From Gymnogyps californianus (taxonomy: Eukaryota > Chordata > Aves > Accipitriformes > Cathartidae): a stretch of 64,000 nucleotides of DNA. Of this stretch, positions 42,901 through 54,900 are shown in pieces (position 1 is the first letter of the stretch; each line of letters starts with the position of its first letter). The stretch covers positions 10,974,428-11,038,427 of the forward strand of contig NC_059480.1 of assembly GCF_018139145.2 (NCBI RefSeq). The letters are read 5' to 3'. The position numbers were made by a program, and so were the translations under genes. The notes beneath the pieces are model-generated. The model ran no database searches. It saw only the letters and a program-made list of their open reading frames with translations, and was not told the origin of the DNA.

Positions 42901-45900
42901 ATCTATCTGCATAGCAATGACAGCTGTCTAAATTATAATCCCTCTATTTATAAGGATGGTTGCTTAAGAGATTGCAATTATTATTCAAGGTGGCACAGAT
43001 CAGATACTGTCCCAAGAAATAAAATGCCACGGTTCCAGTCACCTCTTTCGACTAAGGATTGCACGTAAGCCTAAATGTTACCTGGTATATGAAAATCAAG
43101 AGTGTGTTTAATTATGTAGCTCTCTGCAATACTAATTTTCTGACTAAGTATCTGTAGTTTAGAATATAAAATTTGAAACAGCCTTTGCTACACTGAATGT
43201 GTGGTTTCTAATTTTGCTTCAGAGTTTCTCAAACTTGGCCAAATTGTTTCCCTGTGTAAAGAACATAGGGAAAAATACCTGACAGCAGATGAAAGAGACG
43301 GCTTCAACTAAGAACCAATTTGTAAAGAAAAATTAAATTTCAAAATAGCTTTAGTTTGTTTTATTCTTTGTTCTTTGGCTGTTTTTGCATAGCTGGAGAA
43401 ACAAAGCTTTTTGTTGACCACCGCCAGCCAATGTTGAATGCAGGGATTCCACTTCTGCATCGGAAGTCAACAAACCACCAAGAGTGCATGGAAAAGGGGA
43501 CAGCATTTAATTTTTTTTCTGCTTCAGCCTTTCCCTTAGAAAAACACATCTCTCTGGAGAGTTCAGTTTCACAGTTTGAGAAATTCTGTTCTTCATGCAA
43601 GTCGTGGGGGAAAAGGTGATGGTGTGCACGTCTTTAATGAGAATACAGTCTGTCTATGTGATTGGATTTAAAGTAACCTTAATTAGTTAAATCTGTTTAC
43701 CTCTCATTTGTTACTTCCAAAACTGTAAGTCAGAGAAACATCTAAAATAAACCCTGTGTACATCACAAATCCTTTGAGAAGGTTTAGGGGAGATTACTGC
43801 TAAGCTAAAAACTCTGCATATAGTAGAATGTTACTGTGTTCTTCCATAGTAATTTCTGTAATTCCATGTTGTTTGTTTTGGTTCCAAACTCTGGAATTGA
43901 CTGGTGTTTGTAACCAGGGAGTGCTAAAATAAGTGGCTGGAGCTGTATATAAGAATTCTTTTCAGAAATTTGAAACAAAATTATACCTAGGACTAAGACC
44001 ATTGAATGAGAAATGGAGGAGAGAAACGGGCTAGCCACAATGTCTAATGATAAGTAGTCATACTAAATGTTAGAGAATTTTCCTTATGTTAGAGATTTTT
44101 TTCTTATGTCATCTTGGCTGATTTGTATATCAGATATTTGCTTCATAATATTTCTTCTCCATGATCTCTGACATAGTATAAAGGACTAGCACATGTTTAC
44201 AGGACAATAATTTTGAATCCTGTAAAAGGAAGATAGAAGAAAAATTTGGCTCCTTATTTGTTTTTTTCTTTCACGCCCCCCCCCCCCCCCTCCTTAATTC
44301 TGACATTTGAGCCCTTCATAGAATTATTCTCGCTTTCAGACAGAAAGGAAGAGAGAGGTCTCTCTCAAACTATGCACTTTAGAAGGATATTAAAATTAGC
44401 AACAGCCTTTATGGAGAAAATCTGAGTAATTTCATGTAGCTGTACAGTTTAGCTCATATCCAGGAGCAAATAGATTTAAATAATCTTTTAAATAATTAAA
44501 TCATTTAAGAAACTAAATATTCTTTTAAGTAAGAATTAAATAATATCTTAAAGATGAATGAAGTAATCTCTTGAAACTGCCTTTTCTTACAAGCCACCTA
44601 TAAAACAACGAGCATAAAGTAGTCCAGGGACTAGACCACGGTGTTAGGAATTATCTAGTTCTGAAGTCTGCCTTGATTTTTCCTTACTATATACACCTTC
44701 CATTTAATCAGCACATGTAACTTTCTTCTAAGAGAATTTTGTGCAGTTTTAGTTAAATAGTTTTTTGGGATTTTTTTTTAGTATCTACAGAGGACTTTGT
44801 ATGGAAGGAACATTACTGTGGTATTTACAGTAATACCATTCTGGACAACAGGAATTCCACAATATCTTCTAGTTTGCAATATTTCTAAATACTTTTTAGA
44901 AACTTTGAAAAAAACCTTTAGATACTTTAAAAACAAATTTCTAAATTTGTTACCTTTTTTAAGCTGTCTTTCAGCCTGTTCTGTAAATCTCTGATGTGAT
45001 GAACAGGAAAAATTACTTTTAATGTAAAACACACTATGAGTTCAAGCCTTCAGCTCTTCCCTCATTTCCCTCAAGCCAGCAAATCCACAAAGGAGTAGAA
45101 ATTCTCATAAATTCACTTTAGTGGCAATATTTCCATACTTGCCCCTGCTTTTTGATATTTTTCTAGTGAATATTGGCATTTCCAATGCAATTCAAGAGTC
45201 AAATGTGTGGGTGTGACCACTACCATTGATTGCAAAGTAGAAGTCATCATAAATATAAAAGAAAGATGGTTTCTACAAGTCTTGGAGAACGATAACAGCT
45301 GTAAAGAAGCAACGTAGATGTTTACTGATGTCTCCTCCTCCTTTTTACTTTCTCTTGTCCAAATGTACTCTACGGCAGCATGAAAAGATATCTGCAGTTT
45401 AGGTAATAAATAATGACCAGTATCAGTCAAGCACCAGCCACTGCTGTCTTTGCATGTCTCTTGAAGCACAGGATGGCTGAACTCTTCTGTGGGTGAAGTG
45501 ACATCCGTGTAACATGCTTTGAATCTGTCTCTTCAATTGAATTTTCTTTCTTACTCAATTTTGTGATCTTGGTGCCAGCCAGTTGCAGAGCAACTCTGTT
45601 CAAAATAAGAGTATTCATAGAATTATGACCCATCTAGAGATTATCCAAATATCAAACCAGCTTCCAAACTCAGCCACTAATGCTTTGCTTAATTTCCTAA
45701 AAGTGGCAAAAGCCGGAAGATTGGCACTCTAAATCAAAAAACTGTTGGAGCAAAGCACAAGTGCAAGATCAAAGGAAATGTGTTGAATTATGGATGCTAA
45801 TCTTGGAATAAAAACTATCCCAAGATTTAAAGGGTACAGTGACTCGCACTTGGTTTGCATTTGTGTTAATATTTACAATTAAGTTAACAGGAATTACTTC

Positions 45901-48900
45901 CTATTTAAAAAAGCATCTCACCTTTAATTAATGTTTCCTGATTTAAAAAAAAAAATCAAAAAATTATCTTGATGTGTGAAGGAAAATATGGATAAAGTCA
46001 GGTTGAATGTAAAGAAACACAAGCAAATCAAAGGCAGTTTATCAAAACTAATTTCTGTCTGATAGCGATGAGGTTTGTATAATCCAAATGGTCATTTGAA
46101 TTTCAATCCTGCGTATTTTAAATATTATTTTTGCATCATGGTCAAAAAGTCAGATCGTATAATTTGGTGTCACTGGGATATGAATTCTGTGCTTTTTTTG
46201 GAATTTCTTGCAGTTGCCTTTAAACTTTGTTCACGTGTAAATCAAAATACTATCTTGATCTTTAGTCACAGCTTGAAGAAAAATTTTTGTTGAAGAAGCT
46301 CTGTGTGAGATTCTCCTTATTGAAAAAGGCTTGTGTTTTGAAAAGAGATTATGTGTAGGATTTTTTTAAAATGCCAATGCTTGTAAAAACACTTTTCTAA
46401 TTGATGTCAGTGGGGACTTGAATACTGACTTCAACAGGTACAGATTTAGGTGGATGAGGACTTTCTAAAACTAACTTGCATAACAGATCAAAACTGTGTC
46501 CTTGGATTATTACTTGGGTTTGTTTCTGAAGAACATATATAAATGTAGCTCATGGTCCCTACACTACTAGAATTTGGGAGTGTTACCTTGTAGTGGTGGG
46601 AGAAGGGTAAACCAAAAGCAAGCAATAAGCATTTTGGAATGGGGTCTATCTGAAAAGCTTTTTTTAATTTAAAATCTGACTATAGTATTTCTCTCTTCAT
46701 TTACTATGCTTGTACAAACAGTGTGACACCATCACTGCAACAGGCTCGTGTCTGTCCTCCCAATATGTTACCTGAAGATGGAACTAATCTTTACTCTGCT
46801 CGTGGCATTTTGTCGTTTATCCAGTCTTCCACTCGTAGGGCTTACCAGCAGGTCTTGGATGTGCTGGATGAAAACCGCAGGTGATTGGTTGTCACTGATT
46901 CTGCCAGCTTTTGCTGCTTTTTTTTCTTTTCTCCTTTTTAGTGGAGTTTGGTTTCTGTTTACAAAATAATGAGATGAAACTATTTGCTTTTGCTTTCCTT
47001 TGCTTTCACTATTCATAAGCAATTTAATTGTCCAAAATTCACATTTCAAAATGCTTCTGTTTCAGTCAAATATAGCATTGTTTTGGTTTCCTTCCAAATA
47101 AAAATAAAAATAGGAAGTGTTAGTCTGTGACTGCAAGGGATTTTGCTGTTCCCAGATTGTCGGTGTGTTCTGCAATTAATTCTTGACCCTGAGCCTGCAA
47201 ACTTATTAGCCTTGTCTTCTGCTTTTCTGTTGGTGAGCAATGGTGCAAATCAATAAGATTGGGTTGATGTTGTCATAAAGCATTAAAACAAATGTGCAGC
47301 AACAGAGTAGAATATTATGCAAGGCATTGTAGACACTGCTTTTGATAATGTGTCAAGACTTTAGGCTGTTTCAGTTTATATTGGGAATAGTTATCTCTGG
47401 TTGATACATGACTGATGGTGACCACTTTGCTGGATGCTGAGAGCAAGAAAGACAATGTATACTGAAAAGCTGGTTGCTCCTCTGATTAATGCTGTTTCTG
47501 GTTTTATGGATAAGCTGATACTTTGAGAGGTAATGAGCCAAAACAAGCCTCATGGCAATCATTGTACAGTATTTCCATTCTCTTCAGTGGAGTTTTGCCC
47601 ACTTGATGTATCCTTGGACTGTTTTGATTTGGCACTTCTATGCATTACAAGAATGGCACGTTTAACACTATAGAAACATATATAAAGACTAATAATGGCA
47701 AGGTTAATTTACCAAAAGCGATTTTCATTTCAGTAGTGTGCTAGCACAGAGGTTCAGGTAAAAATTGCACACAATTAGTCTCTAGTGTAGGGCTAGCTGA
47801 GACCTCTAGGGCTTGCCAAGAGGTCGAATTAGAGGAGATAATTGGCAAGAACATCGGGAGGAACTGCTCATTCCTCCTGCAGCCCTTTAGTGTGGCCTGT
47901 GCTAGGAAGTTCTTTGAAATTTGCCATCTGCTTCTGGTTGCTAATATCCCAGCAGCACTCCAAATATTTTGTAGTGTGAAGTTAAATGATTTGCTTTCTA
48001 GTTGTCTTGGTAATAAAATGTGACTATCAAGCCAATCTTATTGTGAATGTCTGTGTGTTTGCAGTCGCTTTCCAAACTGGCACCTCCTGTAGCTCACCAT
48101 GTTTGCTGACCTGACAGTATATAAATGCCCATATTAACATTCCTGAATCATAGAGAACTCCAGTCTCGCTGGCCTTTATGTTCTTAAACTGGGACTTAAA
48201 AAAACAAACAAAAAACCAGAAAGAAATTAGCTGCATAGTTCCCCTGGAAATTCTGCGAGTTGGGTGCTTAACCCTGACTTAGTCCTATGAAATTTCAGGC
48301 TGTAGCTGTTAAAATTTTGATGCCTGTCAACAGTTGGACAGGCAATTTTCCTTGTCAATATTAAAAATCAGATAGAATTACAAGTTTATTTTGTTTTACA
48401 AAATTAAAGCTCCCAGATAAGGAGGAAATCTACTGTCTGTGAATAATAACACTTATGGATACTGTGCCAAGAGTCCTTGTTAAAATATAGAATGAAATTC
48501 TAGCCCTTTCCCCAGTCTGCAGTGAAACTAACAGGTTTTATTCCTGGCTTTCATTAGGCATGTTCTTGCCCATGTTTTCTTGGATTCTGGAAAACATACA
48601 CATATGCATACATACACTTTCGACTTCAATTATCAGAAAATTTCTAGGGTTCTGAATAATTCAAAAGCTGCATTACTCTTCCTGGTTTGGGTTAATTTTT
48701 GAGGTGTTCTTACTAACCTTCCTAGAAGAAATGGGAAACCTGTTTCTAGTCACCTATGAACAAATGAGCACCAAAATAATGAACTTTTCAATAAGGTGAA
48801 AGTCTGTTCTTTGTCGTTGGGTGGTTAGATACCCACCCTTACTCTACAGCTGGCGTAGGAATGTGAAATTTGGATGATCCACTTGCATGGTTGCAAAATA

Positions 48901-51900
48901 TTGTTCATTTTAAATTGCTCCAAACCTGCACTCTGTTCTTTTGCTCTGTGTAACGTGCTTTCTATCTCAAAACCTTATCTATTTTAACATATTATGCTTA
49001 ATACTAGAAAAGATCTTTTAAAATTAACAAGATCTGACTATGTGTTACTCACTGGAAATATTTTAAACTTGTTTCTTTTTTTCAAAATATTTTCTAATCT
49101 ACTAAAACTGCTAACGGTAGGTACTGATTGTACTGCTGCAGATAATGAATTATGCTTAGTTTAGCCGGCACTGCTCGCATAATAGGTTATTTAAGTGGGC
49201 AACAATTTAATGATCACTGTTTACACTGTCTGTTTACTCTTGCATTTCCTTCAGCTTGGACAAGGACAATAGGTCAGTTTTGTTTTCCAGTTCGAACCAT
49301 TTTTCTGTTTCAATTTCTGTCGAATGACTGTAGGGCCTATACCTAGTGTCTTTTAAAGACTGACCTTTTATGCTCTAGGCAACAAGAAAACCACACACCC
49401 CCCCGCATTTAAGGAGATTTTAATGATGTCTTAAATGCAGGAAAAAAGGCAATTTCATATCTGAATAGAGTTGTGTTGAAATCTGTACTTCATCTGACTT
49501 ATTCTTCATCTCTTGGGTCAATACCTTTTTATTTAGGAGAAAAAAGTATGGAAAATTATTACTATTTCCTTTCTTCAGAATAGCCCTTTCTAAAAAGCCA
49601 CTATACTTCTTAAATGCCAAACTTCACCCACATAATCATATCCTGAGGTGTTATGAGATCACTTTTTATATTGAGCAAGTTAATGATATTTTTCATGGTA
49701 GAAATAAAATGGGATGTGAGTTAAGACCATTGAAGAGGGCTACATGTGACTTTGGATTGGGGTAATATAGTTCAGAAGAAAATGAAATGGGTCTGCAAAT
49801 GTGAAGAAGCCTGGGAAAAGCAGTAGCCTATTGCTTTACTGAAGTAACCGCTTATAGCACCGAGATAAGCGAGAAGAGCAGTTCCATGCAGTCACTGATT
49901 CTTCAATGCACCAATCCTTTCTGTACTTTAGAAGCTGAGCTTCTTACGCAGTTCACGTCCAGAACATGTCCGTAAAGCCCTAGTGCCCATTCTTACGGCC
50001 TTTCTGAGATTCCCAGAGGTGTTTTAAAGTACAGTGAGAGGTGACCATAGCTGCTGCCTCTGCTGAACAAAGAGAATGTGCTGGCCGCAATCCCCTGTGC
50101 ACATGCACAGAAACGATGGAAGTTGGACCCAGGTACCTAGATTGTCCACACCTTGTTGTTTTCCTTCCAGACCATGTGTTTATGATTGCATCATTACTGT
50201 CATATTTCCATTGCATGCTCTGCTTTAAGCAGTGGAAGACAGACCAGATTCATTTGGTTATTGCCTTATTGCCTGTTTTCCCGCTGTTACTAAATTGTAT
50301 TACTGTGCATTCCCTTCATGTTTCAGGCTGCCGCTGTATTTGCAGTGAAATAGTTAAGTGTTGAGCATACATGGTCTCGGAGTTATGGCTGCTTCTGATC
50401 GTGTGTTAACATTTAGGATGGAATTGACAGAAGTAGCCAGAAAATTCAAAGTTTTAATGTACTCTTACTGATTTTTTTAAAGAAGGCCGTGTATTTAATA
50501 GCTTGACTGTATTATACTTGTGTATTCTGTATCTACCAAAAAACTTGCTGGTGATTTTAGGGTAAGGTGATCTCAGTTATGAGGCCTCTGTGATCTAGAT
50601 AATGAATTTTTTTGTTGATGTATAACACCAAGCAAGTAAAAAGTGTGGGAGAGGCAGGGGAATATTCTGGTGATCCTTTTGGGTCCACCTGTAAAGAAAT
50701 AAAATGTGAACTGCAAAGAAAAGGAAGAAATCATGTGCAGCTTCTTAACAGCCTGGCTGTGTTCGGAAGTGGGATTAAAGACTTGTCTTTAGTTTAGATT
50801 AAGTTGCTGATTTGCACAGGTCCCAGAGTGCTCTAGTTTTGTTCCTTGCTGTAGCCCTCAGCTACCTCCAAGCCTGTGGCTTTCCTTGGGAAGGGTAGCG
50901 TGAATTAGTATTGATTAGTTCTACAAGAGCTGTAAAACTTGGTTTGTCACAAAATACCACAGAGGCCAAGAGTTCAGAGAGCATTTGAGACCTATTGTTC
51001 TCATTACACAAAATCCAAATGTTGTTGTCCTGTGTCAGATGGTGTGAGAAATGCCTGGTGGATACTGACAAGCTGGTGTTCACATATCTGCCAGTTAATT
51101 ACAGGTGACTTATGTTTGCAGAGAAATTCTACGACCTTTTCCATAGCTGCTGTTTGCTGGATTTCTTATGCTTTCTCAAAGTATTTAGTTCTAGCATCTG
51201 TCAGACAAGACTTTAGACTAGCTGAATTATTTCTCTGATTAAAAAATAGGAATACCTTTTTTGATAACTTTCTGCAAGCCCTCATGCATTTAGGTAAGAA
51301 TGTTCTTCTATTGTGTGCATTGGGAATGGGGGTTTCTGTTTTGTAAAACACATCATGCTGGCTTATCTTATGTGCTAGATGGAAAAACGTTGTGGTATGC
51401 AGTTACGGTGCTGATTAGAGTAGGACCTACTCCCAGTACGTATTGTATCAGGTAGCAGAGTTTGCTAAGGCTCCTAGATCCTGATGCTTTTAAATGAAAC
51501 TAGTGGTTGTGATATTTTTGCACGGTTCTTGTTTGTTTTCAGGCCAGGCCCCAGTGTTCTCCCAGCCACCTCAGAACCAAGCCTCTGCCTCCTACATGTA
51601 CCTGCTGTAAAGATCTTCATACCTAGATTCTCTTTGTCTTTAATTTTATAGCCTGGAGTATACATGGGTTAAATGCATGATACAAGTACCCCCCGTTGGC
51701 ACTGGGACAATGGAAGAAATCAAAGAAAGATTTCAGGCTCTTGAACAGTTTGTTAGACATCATAGATGTGGAACACTAATGCCTCATTACCAGAGGTACT
51801 GAAAACACATAGTACCAGCTTTGTCAGAAGGTACTGCTGGTGTTCACATCTTCTGTAAACTGGGACACAGTAACTTCTTACTACAAAGTTAATATATATT

Positions 51901-54900
51901 ATATAGTTGCAGAAACTTAAAAAGCTCTACCTTTTCTTCCTCTCTGCCTAGAAAGAAAAGCAAAAGAAATTGAAAGAGCAACACTTACAAGGATGTTCAT
52001 ACCATCTACTTGAAGCTTTTAGTCACTTCTTCCTGGAGAGATCTACCTCTCTTAGGACTATATATGGTCCTTGGGCTACTATCCCAGGTTTTCTGAATTA
52101 CATCTAGCATAGATGAATAAAGAAAAGACAAATCTCCCCTTTCCCTAGCGGGAGGAGAGCATGATTAAAAAGGCTTTTATAAGTATGTGTAGATACTTCC
52201 CCCCCCTCCCCCCATTGTTGTTGGGTAGGGTTTTGGTTGGGGGGGAATTTTTTTTTTTTAAACCTGAAGTTTCCCATGGTTATTTTATAAGGCTGATAAC
52301 CTCCGCCCAAATCTCTATTCCAACAGTTTGTCTTCCATAAATGAAGCTGTATCGTCAAAAGTTTGCCTACATGTCTTAGCTGCATAAACATTCAGTGTTG
52401 ATTAAATTTGAATAAGAGAAATATGAAAGTGCAATTTGCAACAAAATGAATAGATATTATATTGTATTGAGACATTATACAATATAAGTGGAAGTATTTT
52501 GATGTTCCTTTGTTCTGTGTGTTTTACCTCTTATCTCTGTCATTTCCTGTTTCTGTCTTGTGCTTTCTGTCCACAAAAACCTGCTGTAGGCCAGTGTTAC
52601 GTGGTGGGTCAGCTGCTACCACTTCCTCTAACCCTCATCATGACAACACCAGGTAAAGAGTATTTTTTTGTTAGTCATGATCCGCTAATTTAGATTCTAA
52701 AATTCAGTCTTCTGTTTCCCTGTTTCTGGTGTCCTTATTTTAAAACACAATGCTTATTTCTATCCTCCCTCTCAACTCTTGAGATATTTCAGGCCTTTAT
52801 TCCTCAGCCATCCGAGTCACCTGCAAAGACCTCACTTGTCTAATAGATACAATGTGCTGCAGAATTCTGACTCAAAATAATGTGCGAGGGGAGGCTCTTA
52901 AATTACATTAGCAGTATACTTCAAGTATTTTCTATTTAGTAGTGAGTTTCATATTTTTATTGCTAGAAAACTTGGCCTTGCATCGCCTTATTTTTTCCAG
53001 GTGTTCTCAGTAACATGCCTGTGGCTGTTAGTTGTAGCTGGATGCCTTTTCACTGCCATTATCTTGGTGGATTGACATCGTTTCAGTGAAACTGGATATA
53101 AGATTGACACGTAATCTTATGGTCAGGATGAAGGAAAAAAAATAGTCCCTTCCACATCCGTTGTTCCCATTTGCCACTACACTTCTGTGTTTTCATTGAA
53201 ATGGAGATTACATTTGTGCTTAAGTAGACACTGGATTCAAGCAGGTGATTCTTCTCTAACTCAGGAATTCAGTTTTTGTAATGGTCCAAGAGATTATCTC
53301 AACGAATTTCTTGCTGGTAACCCTCTTGATTTAATACCTGGAATGGTTTGGAAGTTGGTAGAGCATCAGTGATATACTGTGACTTTATATTAAATTTACG
53401 TGACCTAGGAGGGAGGTGTGCCCATCTCACTGAAATGTTGAGCCTCTTTGCTTTTCCCAAGAGATGGCGAGGGCCAACTATGCTGTGGATCTGGTGGACT
53501 TTTCTAATTTTTTTACCATCTACTACAAATAAAAAAATGGCTACAAAAAGACCCTCCTCAGAAATCTCTTTGGCTCTCAGAGGACCTGTAGTAGTAAGGA
53601 ATACTTGATTTATTTTTGTGAGTGTGTGCAAAGCTTCAGACTTTTTTTTAACAGTAGAAATGTTCAAATTGTTTTATAATTAACTTAGGTTTATTTTAAA
53701 ATAACTTTGCTGAGTTAGCAACGTGAGTTTCACAGCACTGAGGAAATAAAAAAAAAAAAAAAAAAGCCAGCAGTTTCAGTCTTTTTAATATTGCCCAAAC
53801 TGAAAGAACTACAAGTAGTAAATAGCATAAATTATAGTGAATGTTTGAAGTCTCCTTAGAATAAAAAATTAATAATAGCCTTAATGAGAAAATATTTTTC
53901 TAACAAAAGGAGTTGCCAAAACTTTTTTTTTGTCTCATACTGTGTTTTTAAAACAGCTATGACTCTGTTGACAGACAATTGCTTATTTGACCATTCCCTT
54001 ACTAAAAGCTGCTTTTATCCTGATCTCACCTGGAGAAGGTTTCCCTCTCCCTGTATACCCTTCAACCCAAAAAACCACAGATGAAAACGTAATTAACTTC
54101 CTATCTTTTATACAGTGTTGCTCAAGGATCTCATTGTTATCTAAGTCCAGACTAATGCAACTCTCATCTAGACACAGCAGTTCTTATTTAAAAACAATAT
54201 ATTAATGAACAATGATACAGAGAAACTTTTGACAAGTTGTCTGTTGGGGGGGAGGATCTTGCCTGAGCTGAGGGCATTCTATAGAAGTTTGCTGAAAGTG
54301 ATGAAAGAACATGCAGTGCAAAAGTAGCATCTGCACTTAAGTGCATTCTGCAAGCTTCAGGAATTCTATTCATATTCACGTTAGTCAAAGTTGACCATTA
54401 ACTGTCATTAGATGCTAAACATTCTTTTAGGTGTATTTTGTTGTGAATTTGGTAGCCTTGACATTATTTTGTTCAATTTCCTAAGCTGTTTGCAGCAGTT
54501 GTTCATATGTCCTAATGAGAAAGCAAGTCAAGGGGAACTAATATTGGAAACTGAGGTTTTAAGATAGGAAGTGAGAAACTCAGTGGTAGATGCTGCATCA
54601 GGAACTACTTTTACCTGTTAGTTGTTGGAAAAGAATCTGGTTAAGAGGTAGCATTTGGATGATCAAAACACATACTTTATGTAGACTTTCTGCCACTTCC
54701 CAACTGATAATAAATGTGCCGTATTTGATCAACTTGCCCTGGAGTTAGAATAATGCTTTCTCTGAATTGTTACATTAGGAAAACTGAGAGGTGCTCTGGG
54801 AACAAACTTTCTAATGCATGCAAAGTTCAGCAAGCAGTGACTCCGCACTAGACTCTTGATTTGCAAGGTTCTCTGCCTAAAATACTGAGATTAATGTGAC

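Larger units (their letters stand above)
39008..46721 (+). other. MFF: MFF intron region containing cassette exon A
   Basis: 7.7 kb of mostly AT-rich sequence. Apart from the cassette exon at 42,990 I see only low-complexity tracts: a poly(C) run at 44,276-44,290 and TTTA repeats near 42,405-42,420. Confidence 0.6.

Noticed and set aside
46748..46969. 73-codon open frame overlapping MFF exon 4
   Set aside because: Out of frame with the conserved ARGILSFIQSSTRRAYQQ reading; a shadow.
53748..53764. A-run as the tail of a processed pseudogene
   Set aside because: Preceding sequence has no gene-like reading frame and no flanking direct repeat was seen; simple homopolymer.
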